A stretch of DNA of 9,008 nucleotides from JBCFBK01 sp039679975. GTDB lineage: Bacteria; Bacteroidota; Bacteroidia; Bacteroidales; Prolixibacteraceae. The notes beneath the pieces are model-generated. The model did no database searches. It worked only from the letters and a program-made list of their open reading frames with translations, and was not told the origin of the DNA. Both the position numbers and the translations under genes were made by a program. The DNA lies in assembly GCA_039679975.1 (NCBI GenBank), contig JBDKTZ010000281.1:1-9008 (forward strand), written 5' to 3'. Below, piece after piece: positions 1 through 6,284 of the stretch (the first letter of the stretch is position 1; each line of letters opens with the position of its first letter).

Positions 1-1230
1 GGAAAAACGGATGCTGAGTTCGGGGTTAAATGCCTTCCGGTAGAAGGTCAGACTTTTGCTTCTCACATTTTCATCCGATTTGACTTCAACCGGGACAATG
101 TTGTTCTTATGTTGGATCAGAAAATCAACTTCAGCCATATTGCCCGATTTACAATATCGGGGGGTCACTTCAAATTGTTGGAGTAACCCTTCCAATACAA
201 AATTTTCAGTTAAGGCGCCTTTGAATTCTGCGAACAGCCGGTTTCCTTCGGCAATGATGACAGGATCCAATCGTGACATGCGCCGGAGCAAACCAACATC
301 GGGCAGGTATATTTTGAAGGCTGTGAGATCGTCATATGCCGACAATGGCAATGCGGGTTTCAGGGAACAATAAATCCGGCGGGCTAATCCTGCATTGATC
401 AGCCATAACAGCGCATCTTCATACTCCCTTGCCCTGGCTCCGGGTTTTACAGATTGGTACAAAAATTTTTTATTCTCTCTGGCTAATTGTGACGGTAAAG
501 ACTGCCAGATATAGCTGATCTTCGGAATATCTTTCCGGTCGACATGCTTCGAAAAGTCCAGCGCGTATGCATTAAGCACATTTTGCAGTATCTCCTGTGT
601 AAGGGATACATCCTTGCTTTCAAGCAACGCCACGATAGCTTCAGGCATGCCTCCTGTCAAATAATATATTTTTAATTTTTCAGCCAGCTGATTGAAGAAC
701 AGATCAGGAATAGGTTCTATCTTTTCTATTTGTTCCAGGTAAACGGATAACTCGGGTGCTGCTTCCTGCAAAAATTCAGAGAACGTGACCGGATGAATTT
801 GAATAAAGTCAACTTTCCCCACCGGAAATGAGGCTCCCCTGCTCATGGCTACGCCCAATAAAGAACCGGCACCGGCAATGGAAAACTCAGATGCCTCCTC
901 ACTAAAATATTTCAACGCGTTTAAGGCATCGTTGCACTCCTGGATCTCGTCAAAAATGATCAGAGTCGATTGGGGCAGAATAGCTTTACCATGTACGAGG
1001 GACAGGTTATCGAGTATCCGTTTGGGATCTTTCGTCGTCTCAAAGAACTGCTTTAACTCCTTTTGCCGGTCAAAATTAAAATAGGCAACATCCCCAAAGT
1101 AATTATTCCCAAAATATTTCAGGAGCCATGTTTTTCCTACTTGTCTGGCCCCCTGGAGGATCAATGGCTTGCGACCGGGCTTTCCCTTCCACGCCACTAA
1201 CTCGTGTAAAATATGCCGTTTGATTTCCAT
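1..1230 (-). CDS. AAA-type ATPase with C-terminal DUF4143 region (partial, C-terminus cut by window edge)
   Basis: Reading the minus strand from the ATG at 1230 gives 410 codons without a stop up to the left edge. A Walker A motif GARQVGKT lies at residues 27-34 and a Walker B-like segment LIIFDEIQ at 90-97. A GSLLGVA segment (122-128) follows, then the FPVGKV...HPVTFSEFL stretch (135-154) typical of the AAA_14/DUF4143 ATPase family. The DUF4143 region starts near DFSKH (225-229). Near the end, EVDF (367-370) and VEVK (381-384) form a PD-(D/E)XK-like nuclease-fold signature usual for this family. Family members are mostly about 400-450 residues, so little is missing. The family is widespread in Bacteroidota and archaea but its substrate is not established; no function beyond ATP binding and hydrolysis can be claimed. 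The gene is transcribed away from the deaminase gene and shares no operon with anything visible here. No Shine-Dalgarno sequence precedes the start. Confidence 0.9.
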   Translation of the reverse strand, partial: MEIKRHILHELVAWKGKPGRKPLILQGARQVGKTWLLKYFGNNYFGDVAYFNFDRQKELKQFFETTKDPKRILDNLSLVHGKAILPQSTLIIFDEIQECNDALNALKYFSEEASEFSIAGAGSLLGVAMSRGASFPVGKVDFIQIHPVTFSEFLQEAAPELSVYLEQIEKIEPIPDLFFNQLAEKLKIYYLTGGMPEAIVALLESKDVSLTQEILQNVLNAYALDFSKHVDRKDIPKISYIWQSLPSQLARENKKFLYQSVKPGARAREYEDALLWLINAGLARRIYCSLKPALPLSAYDDLTAFKIYLPDVGLLRRMSRLDPVIIAEGNRLFAEFKGALTENFVLEGLLQQFEVTPRYCKSGNMAEVDFLIQHKNNIVPVEVKSDENVRSKSLTFYRKAFNPELSIRFS

Positions 1231-1290
1231 ATCTCACATGTTTAATATGAATTTCGTGAAAAAAATCACATAAACCACATTTGTTATTGG

Positions 1291-1298
1291 CAAAGATA
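1291..1298 (-). promoter_or_regulatory. Candidate -7 box for the ATPase gene
   Basis: The minus strand reads TATCTTTG here, an exact match to the Bacteroidota -7 consensus TAnnTTTG, about 60 bases upstream of the ATPase start. No clear TTG -33 element is seen at the expected distance; the nearest is a CTG about 20 bases upstream. The assignment therefore rests on one box. Confidence 0.42.
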
Positions 1299-1411
1299 GG
1301 CTTTTTCTTTAATATAAGCAGAGCGAATTTTCTACGGCATGGCAGGTGGCCATCTCCCTATGAAAGTAACTTCCACTTTGATGCAGGCCAGAGTCATAGG
1401 CCAACGCGTTC

Positions 1412-1440
1412 TTGCCGCCAACAAAGGGAACGTAATTTTT
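1412..1440 (+). promoter_or_regulatory. Candidate promoter of the purine deaminase gene
   Basis: A TTG at 1412-1414 is followed after 18 bases by TAATTTTT (1433-1440), which resembles the Bacteroidota pattern TTG / TAnnTTTG apart from the last base. It would start a leader of roughly 50 bases before the ATG at 1501. The match is imperfect, and the T-run could arise by chance in AT-rich DNA. Confidence 0.3.
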
Positions 1441-1472
1441 TTTCTCCTGAATTGCGTAAGTTCAGGGAAAAA
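1440..1472 (+). repeat. Imperfect inverted repeat in the deaminase leader
   Basis: CCTGAA (1446-1451) pairs with TTCAGG (1461-1466). The stem can extend inward by one wobble and one T-A pair, and outward through a wobble and one mismatch into TTTT/AAAA. It sits between the candidate -7 box and the ATG, so it would be at or near the 5' end of the transcript. T bases precede and A bases follow the stem, so it is not a normal terminator on either strand. It may be an operator or a leader structure; function is unknown. Confidence 0.35.
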
Positions 1473-1500
1473 TCAGAAATTTGATAAAAAAATAAACATC

Positions 1501-2517
1501 ATGACCACCACAACTCTTGCTGATTTTATTAAAGGGCTGCCAAAAGCCGAATTGCACCTTCATATTGAAGGATCTCTTGAACCTGAGATGCTTTTTGCAC
1601 TTGCACAGCGAAATCATATTCAACTGAAATATAAATCGGTTGAAGAATTGAAGAAGGCTTACAGTTTTTCGAATTTGCAGGAGTTCCTTGATATCTATTA
1701 CGAAGGAGCAAATGTGTTGCGGGAGGAGCAGGACTTTTATGACCTCACCTGGGCTTATCTGACAAAGGTGAAGGAACAGGGGGTTGTTCATACCGAGATC
1801 TTTTTCGACCCGCAAACCCATACCGACAGGGGAATTCTGTTCGCAACGGTCATCAATGGCATTAACCGGGCGTTGCAGGATGGCCGTGAAAAACTTGGGA
1901 TCAGCAGTAAACTGATCATGTGCTTCCTCCGTCATTTGGACGAAGCAGCTGCCTTTAAAACGTTGAATGAAGCGCTTGACTATAAAGATCTGATCGTCGC
2001 TGTAGGTTTGGACTCGTCCGAGAAGGGTAATCCTCCGTCCAAGTTTGAACGGGTTTTCGCAAAAGCGCGTGAAGAAGGCTTCCTTACTGTGGCGCACGCG
2101 GGAGAAGAAGGACCGGCCGAATATGTGGATGAGGCCCTCAATCTGCTCAAGGTTTTCCGGATCGATCACGGGAATGCTTCCATCAACGATGACAAAGTAG
2201 CCGAGGTGTTGGTAAAAACTCAAATTCCGCTCACCGTTTGCCCGCTTTCAAATATTTCACTTTGCGTGGTTGACGATATGAAGAAACATCCGCTTAAGCA
2301 ACTAATGGATCGCGGGTTGTTAGTCACTGTGAATTCAGACGACCCGGCATATTTTGGCGGATATATCAACGAGAATTACCTGGCTGTAACTGAGGCTTTG
2401 GGGCTGAGCAGGGCTGACCTGGTTCAACTCGCTAAAAATTCAATTAACGGGAGCCTGCTTCCGCGGCAGGAGAAAGATATTTTTGTTCAACAAATTGAGG
2501 CTTATTACGCAAAATAA
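1501..2517 (+). CDS. Adenosine/adenine deaminase family protein, probably adenine deaminase
   Basis: This is a complete 338-residue zinc-dependent purine deaminase, the usual length for the family, expected in the cytoplasm in purine salvage. Metal ligands and catalytic residues are all present: HLH (H19, H21), G169 in GLDSSE, HAGEEG with H199 and catalytic E202, H223 in RIDHG, and D280-D281. The spacings 169-199-223-280 equal those of mammalian adenosine deaminase (184-214-238-295 in mouse). IEGSLEPE after the first histidines, HTEIFFDPQTHTDRG, HAGEEGP, RIDHG and SDDPAYFGGY are signatures of the adenine deaminase branch (AAH1-like; adenine to hypoxanthine plus ammonia), whereas classical adenosine deaminases have HLDG and RIGHG. 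The frame stays open upstream to an ATG at 1339, but ATG 1501 is preferred: homology begins right after it, the preceding 54 codons look non-conserved, and an A-rich stretch precedes it. Substrate choice is inferred, not shown. Confidence 0.95.
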   Translation: MTTTTLADFIKGLPKAELHLHIEGSLEPEMLFALAQRNHIQLKYKSVEELKKAYSFSNLQEFLDIYYEGANVLREEQDFYDLTWAYLTKVKEQGVVHTEIFFDPQTHTDRGILFATVINGINRALQDGREKLGISSKLIMCFLRHLDEAAAFKTLNEALDYKDLIVAVGLDSSEKGNPPSKFERVFAKAREEGFLTVAHAGEEGPAEYVDEALNLLKVFRIDHGNASINDDKVAEVLVKTQIPLTVCPLSNISLCVVDDMKKHPLKQLMDRGLLVTVNSDDPAYFGGYINENYLAVTEALGLSRADLVQLAKNSINGSLLPRQEKDIFVQQIEAYYAK

Positions 2518-2539
2518 AGCGAATCAGGGAGGGAAAGGC

Positions 2540-2575
2540 ATTCTTACTTAAAAAAGTGAGGAAGAATTGTTTGGT
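2540..2575 (+). terminator. Terminator-like hairpin after the deaminase gene
   Basis: CTTACTT (2543-2549) pairs with AAGTGAG (2554-2560) across an AAAA loop, with one T-G wobble. Two more outer pairs are possible (2541-2542 with 2561-2562). An alternative stem, ATTCTT (2540-2545) with AAGAAT (2562-2567), overlaps it. The T content downstream is weak (TTGTTT), so it may be an inefficient or factor-assisted terminator separating the deaminase from the downstream operon. Confidence 0.35.
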
Positions 2576-2610
2576 TAAATAAAAAAATTCTTTAATTTTA
2601 ATTAACCAAA
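2570..2610. repeat. AT-rich nested inverted repeat overlapping the operon promoter
   Basis: TTTGGTTAA (2570-2578) is perfectly repeated in inverse as TTAACCAAA (2602-2610). Inside, AAAATT (2584-2589) pairs with AATTTT (2594-2599) around a four-base loop. The two arms flank the candidate -33 and -7 elements, so the structure may be a regulator-binding palindrome, or simply AT-rich promoter DNA. Confidence 0.45.
2571..2600 (+). promoter_or_regulatory. Candidate promoter of the barrel/lipoprotein operon
   Basis: A TTG at 2571-2573 is followed after 19 bases by TAATTTTA (2593-2600), matching the Bacteroidota TTG / TAnnTTTG layout and spacing except at the final base. Initiation a few bases downstream would give a leader of about 30 bases before the ATG at 2636. 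The element lies within the inverted repeat at 2570-2610. Confidence 0.42.
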
Positions 2611-2635
2611 TGTTTCACGACCTTATTGCCATCTC

Positions 2636-3790
2636 ATGTTTAGGTATTTACTTAGTCTGCTGCTCTTTATCGAGTTTTCTCATGTCCAGGCCCAGGAGCC
2701 CGATAAGCTCATTACGATAACAGACACAACAAACGTCCATCTGAAAATTTCCATGGAGAGAGGAAATTATATCGTTTCCTTTAAGAAAAACTATGAAGAT
2801 TTCTGGCACGAGCTTTACGCGGAAAATGCCCTGGCTGCCATTATTCCGGGGAAAAGCCTTTTTCTCAGTGTGAAATTGCCCGATACAAAGAAAAACGTCT
2901 GGGCAAAATGCATTTTTGAGGGAATATTCAGCCTGCTCGAGTATAAAAGGCAGTATTATGTTTCAGTCAGAAACGAGATTGTAAAACTGGATCCACCGGA
3001 AAGTACCGGCGCTGGCAAAAACACATCAAAGAATCGCTATATTGGTTTGATGATACTCATTTTTGGTCAAGACATAGATTACTATTTCAACAACCTGAAA
3101 TATAGTTCGAAGTCGTTGGTGAAGCCCTTTATAAAATATCACGAAGAAAAAAACCTTCCGTACAAGGATTATAATTTGTATACTGAAGTTGACCATTTGT
3201 GGATGGCTTCAGCTGGGATAACAGCCGATGTTTTTACGCTCAGAACAGCGGATGGCGCAGCTATTGACTTAAATACCGTCGGCGCGTCAACCGGGATTGG
3301 ATTTTCTTTTAGCTTCCCTGAATTCTTAAATCGTTTATCTTTTTCTTCCGGGATGAATTGCGGGTTCAGCTCTGTCAACGACTTGATTGTTAGTTCTGAA
3401 GCAGACGGGAGAACGAATTATTACGATATTTCTTTCCAGACGGTCCGCCCTGAGATTACAATCCTTGCTTCTTATGATTTCGTGAAGAAGGAAAAATTTC
3501 TTCTGTCTCTTGGAACAGGTTTAAAAGCAATAAAGCTTTTTCCGACAGAGAAAAAGATGAAGATTGAGACGCTTGAGAATAACGTTGTTCAAACAAATTT
3601 CACTGAAATAGAAACGGCTCCAGGAGCCAAGGTCATGCATTACAGTGAGCTGTCGCTAAAAATACCGGCCCTGAGCAAATTTGTTTCCGTTGGACTTTCG
3701 TATTCCATGTCGCTCCAAAAAACTTCTTCTGTCCAATGGAGGATTGATCCCGACAATTCACTGGCTTTTTTTGCCAGATTGTTTTTCTGA
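2636..3790 (+). CDS. Secreted, probably outer-membrane beta-barrel protein of unknown function
   Basis: The 384-residue protein begins with a type I signal peptide (hydrophobic core about 4-14, probable cleavage after VQA at 17-19, mature N-terminus QEPDK). Residues about 20-120 form a beta-rich soluble region; its FEGIFSLLEYKRQYYVSV stretch (94-111) resembles the N-terminal module of Bacteroidota proteins in which a small globular domain precedes a barrel. From about 190 on there are repeated amphipathic segments rich in glycine and aromatics (for example GASTGIGFSFSF at 216-227 and SVGLSYSMSL at 351-360). The protein ends in FFARLFF, a terminal phenylalanine as in BAM-assembled outer-membrane proteins. 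I count about seven or eight strand-like segments, which would fit a small barrel. It is the first gene of an apparent operon, 18 bp before the first lipoprotein gene. No enzymatic motif is recognised. The barrel assignment is inferred from pattern, not from a named family match. Confidence 0.8.
   Translation: MFRYLLSLLLFIEFSHVQAQEPDKLITITDTTNVHLKISMERGNYIVSFKKNYEDFWHELYAENALAAIIPGKSLFLSVKLPDTKKNVWAKCIFEGIFSLLEYKRQYYVSVRNEIVKLDPPESTGAGKNTSKNRYIGLMILIFGQDIDYYFNNLKYSSKSLVKPFIKYHEEKNLPYKDYNLYTEVDHLWMASAGITADVFTLRTADGAAIDLNTVGASTGIGFSFSFPEFLNRLSFSSGMNCGFSSVNDLIVSSEADGRTNYYDISFQTVRPEITILASYDFVKKEKFLLSLGTGLKAIKLFPTEKKMKIETLENNVVQTNFTEIETAPGAKVMHYSELSLKIPALSKFVSVGLSYSMSLQKTSSVQWRIDPDNSLAFFARLFF
3761..3788 (+). 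terminator. Possible intragenic attenuator hairpin at the end of the barrel gene
   Basis: CTGGC (3761-3765) and GCCAG (3773-3777) form a five-pair stem around a seven-T loop, followed by ATTGTTTTTC. The layout resembles a weak intrinsic terminator placed inside the last codons of the barrel gene, upstream of the lipoprotein genes. The short stem and its coding location make this tentative. Confidence 0.22.
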
Positions 3791-3808
3791 TCCGTCAAAG
3801 AATAGATT

Positions 3809-6265
3809 ATGAGGATATTATGGTTTTTGTTGATTGGAGTCATCGCATTGACATCTTGTCAGAAAGAAAATGAAGAACGCGAATTCCACGAGGTTTTTAC
3901 TTCACCTGAATTAATTATTACAGATGAAGGGGTGCATGTCTCTTCATCCGTAGTTCTGCATGGATCTTTTGAAATTATAGATCATGGCTTTGTCTATAAT
4001 AAAGGAACTACAATTATGGAAAATGATTTCTACAGGATCTCACTCGGAGCATTCAGAGGTGAGGATCATTTCTCAACAACTATCGATTATAATTTGGAGC
4101 CGGGGAAAGAGTATGTGATTAAGGCTTTTGTCAGGACTGAAAAGTATGTAATATACGGGAACCCGGTATCCTTCATCAGCAACGGCGGAAAATTTCCTGT
4201 GATTAGCGATTTTTCTCCAAAGACGGCATATTCTTTTGATACTATTGAGATCAAAGGAGATTATTTTGCTTCTAAAGTTTCGGAAAATACTGTATGGTTT
4301 GGAGAAATAAAAACAACGCCTGTTTTTGCCGATGATACGCTGATGAGGGTAATCGTTCCTGCAATGATGAAATTAAACACTTTTCCGTTGAAAATCACTA
4401 TTTGGGGAAAAACGGCCGAATCGAAAGAGCAATTCTGTTTTGGGTTGCCTTTGATAAATCGAATCATTCCTCAAAAGGCACTGCCCGGTCAAACCGTAAA
4501 GCTTTCAGGCAAGGGTTATCAGTTAATCAGTTTGCTGTCACTCGGCGATGATGCACAGGACTTTAATGTTCTTTCTGACACAGTGCTGAGTTTTAAAATT
4601 AACGAGTACATGGCAAAGGGATCGAGAACCATTAATCTTCGCCAGTTGGACCGCGTCGTTGCGTCTAAAGAAAAGCTCGAGATCATCTATCCTGAAATTA
4701 CCGGATTTAGCCCGAAAATTGCATGGATTGATACTGTGCTCACTGTCCGCGGAAGCAACCTAAACCGTTTGAATGATTTCTGGATCAGTACTGCTATCCC
4801 GGATGTCTTGCTAAAGACCGATACACTTTTAAAGCTGAGGATTAATCGCGTCTTTTCCAGCGATTATGTCAAGGGGCGTTTTTACGGTAAAACCATTTCT
4901 TCTCAGGAGAAGGTACTTTTCAATCCCCCGGTTATTACGGCGGTATCGAAGAACATGGTAACTTACGGGGAAACGATCCTTTTGAAAGGCGAGCGATTTT
5001 TTAAGGAATTGACCTGCCCTTTGGGAACTTTTGAGTATATAAGCAGGAACGAGGCGGAACTGACGCTCGATTGGCGTAATACGGCAGGAACATACCCTAT
5101 TATCCTTTCCTATAATGCCAGCTATAGCGGACCGCTTGGTGTAACTATCCCGCAGATTGAAATTACGGATATTTCTCCCTATGAGATTAGCAGGGGAAAA
5201 GAGATCACCATCACAGGCAAAAATTTCCCATCCGTAGAGGGAGGAAATTATATGGGGATTGCCTTGGACAGAAAAAGTCTTAAGGTCACATCGATGAGTA
5301 ATCAGACGATTACCGCATTGGTTGAAGATCATTTGGAGGTATCTGCAAACCCGGAATTTTTAATGGTTATGGGTCCGCAGACGATCACCCGTCCGAATGC
5401 GTTCCATATGAATGAAAAATGGCAGAAAATATCGAACTTGACTGATTTTTATGGATCTACGGTTTTTGTTTTGGTTGATGGAAAACCATATGCCTGTACT
5501 TTTGATTCAGATAGAGGTGTGATCCGTACTTTTAATCCGACTCTTGAACAATGGGTTTATTTCGGGCAGGTCTCGGTAAAAAGCTTTTTCGCCAATATGG
5601 GATGGAGCATTGGCTCTGATGTCTATTTCGGGTATTATGATGCCTATAGTAAAACAGCTTCTTTTTACAAATATTCGCTTTCCGACCAGACCTTTTCCAG
5701 GATCAAAGATTTCCCTGAAAATATCTGGAGCTACAGCATCCCTTTCTCTTTTGTAATTGACGGGAAAGCTTATGCCGGAAATAAAAACGGTCTTTTTCAG
5801 TATGATGCGGTAAACGACAACTGGATAAAAAAGACAGACTTGCCGGTATCGGGAGAAGATTTTGTTTATCCGCTTACCTTTTCCGCCGAAGGCAAAGGTT
5901 TTGTGTCGTTTAAAGAAGTGACTTCTTTTGGGAATACAGCCACGGATCTCTGGGAATATGATGCCTCTTTGAATACATGGCAGAACATTGGATTCACACC
6001 GGTCGGCGCATACAGGAATGGCACCGCTGCCAGTTTTAACGGGAAGATCTACCTGTCAGGAAAAACATTCTATTCAGGCGACTGGTTCGGTGAATTCGAT
6101 CCTGTCAACCATAATTATAAGCCAATGCTGAGGGCACCATACTGGATTGCGGATGATTCATTTTCATTTATTATGAATAACTACTTCTATTTTCTGGGTG
6201 ACGGAGATTATGAAACATGGATGTACAAGGTGCCGGTCAGTGAATTCCCGGAGCTGTACAAATAA
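3809..6265 (+). CDS. Surface lipoprotein with Fn3-like domain, five IPT/TIG repeats and Kelch-like propeller (copy 1)
   Basis: The protein has 818 residues. A lipoprotein signal peptide ends in LTSC with the lipidated Cys at 17, followed by QKENEERE, a charged tract resembling the Bacteroidota surface-export signal. Residues about 28-124 form the Fn3-like module common in Bacteroidota surface proteins (IIDHGFVY at 56-63, LEPGKEYVIKAFV at 96-108, YGNPVSF at 116-122). Five IPT/TIG immunoglobulin-like repeats follow, starting near 130, 215, 295, 374 and 450, each opening with a (P)xIxxxSP-like strand and a TIxIxG-like strand. Residues about 536-818 form a Kelch-like beta-propeller of about six blades, with units such as GKAYAGNKNGLFQYD...NWIKKTDLP (652-679). 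No catalytic motif is visible, so binding or adhesion is likelier than enzymatic activity. It starts 18 bp after the barrel gene and 19 bp separate it from its paralogue, so co-transcription is likely. The ligand is unknown. Confidence 0.9.
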   Translation: MRILWFLLIGVIALTSCQKENEEREFHEVFTSPELIITDEGVHVSSSVVLHGSFEIIDHGFVYNKGTTIMENDFYRISLGAFRGEDHFSTTIDYNLEPGKEYVIKAFVRTEKYVIYGNPVSFISNGGKFPVISDFSPKTAYSFDTIEIKGDYFASKVSENTVWFGEIKTTPVFADDTLMRVIVPAMMKLNTFPLKITIWGKTAESKEQFCFGLPLINRIIPQKALPGQTVKLSGKGYQLISLLSLGDDAQDFNVLSDTVLSFKINEYMAKGSRTINLRQLDRVVASKEKLEIIYPEITGFSPKIAWIDTVLTVRGSNLNRLNDFWISTAIPDVLLKTDTLLKLRINRVFSSDYVKGRFYGKTISSQEKVLFNPPVITAVSKNMVTYGETILLKGERFFKELTCPLGTFEYISRNEAELTLDWRNTAGTYPIILSYNASYSGPLGVTIPQIEITDISPYEISRGKEITITGKNFPSVEGGNYMGIALDRKSLKVTSMSNQTITALVEDHLEVSANPEFLMVMGPQTITRPNAFHMNEKWQKISNLTDFYGSTVFVLVDGKPYACTFDSDRGVIRTFNPTLEQWVYFGQVSVKSFFANMGWSIGSDVYFGYYDAYSKTASFYKYSLSDQTFSRIKDFPENIWSYSIPFSFVIDGKAYAGNKNGLFQYDAVNDNWIKKTDLPVSGEDFVYPLTFSAEGKGFVSFKEVTSFGNTATDLWEYDASLNTWQNIGFTPVGAYRNGTAASFNGKIYLSGKTFYSGDWFGEFDPVNHNYKPMLRAPYWIADDSFSFIMNNYFYFLGDGDYETWMYKVPVSEFPELYK

Positions 6266-6284
6266 ATTAGAACCCGGTTTGAAT

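Noticed and set aside
56..373. A 105-codon plus-strand open frame at the left edge
   Set aside because: It lies opposite the ATPase C-terminal region, whose motifs (EVDF, VEVK) are clearly coded on the minus strand.
1339..1353. ATGGC-AGGTG-GCCAT small palindrome in the divergent intergenic region
   Set aside because: A five-pair stem is too short to support a call without comparative data.
1339..1500. A 54-codon N-terminal extension of the deaminase
   Set aside because: The family's homology begins at the ATG at 1501, the extension has no signal-peptide or domain character, and it overlaps the candidate promoter and hairpin.
1462..2223. A 253-codon open frame on the minus strand opposite the deaminase gene
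   Set aside because: It is antisense to a gene with all catalytic motifs intact, and its translation has no recognisable domain; it is a by-product of codon bias in the sense frame.
4829..5332. A 167-codon minus-strand open frame inside lipoprotein copy 1
   Set aside because: It is antisense to IPT repeats conserved in the paralogue; there is no promoter or domain support.
6198..6284. A 29-codon upstream extension of lipoprotein copy 2
   Set aside because: It would overlap the end of copy 1 and place residues before a normal lipoprotein signal peptide; the sister protein starts at the equivalent Met.
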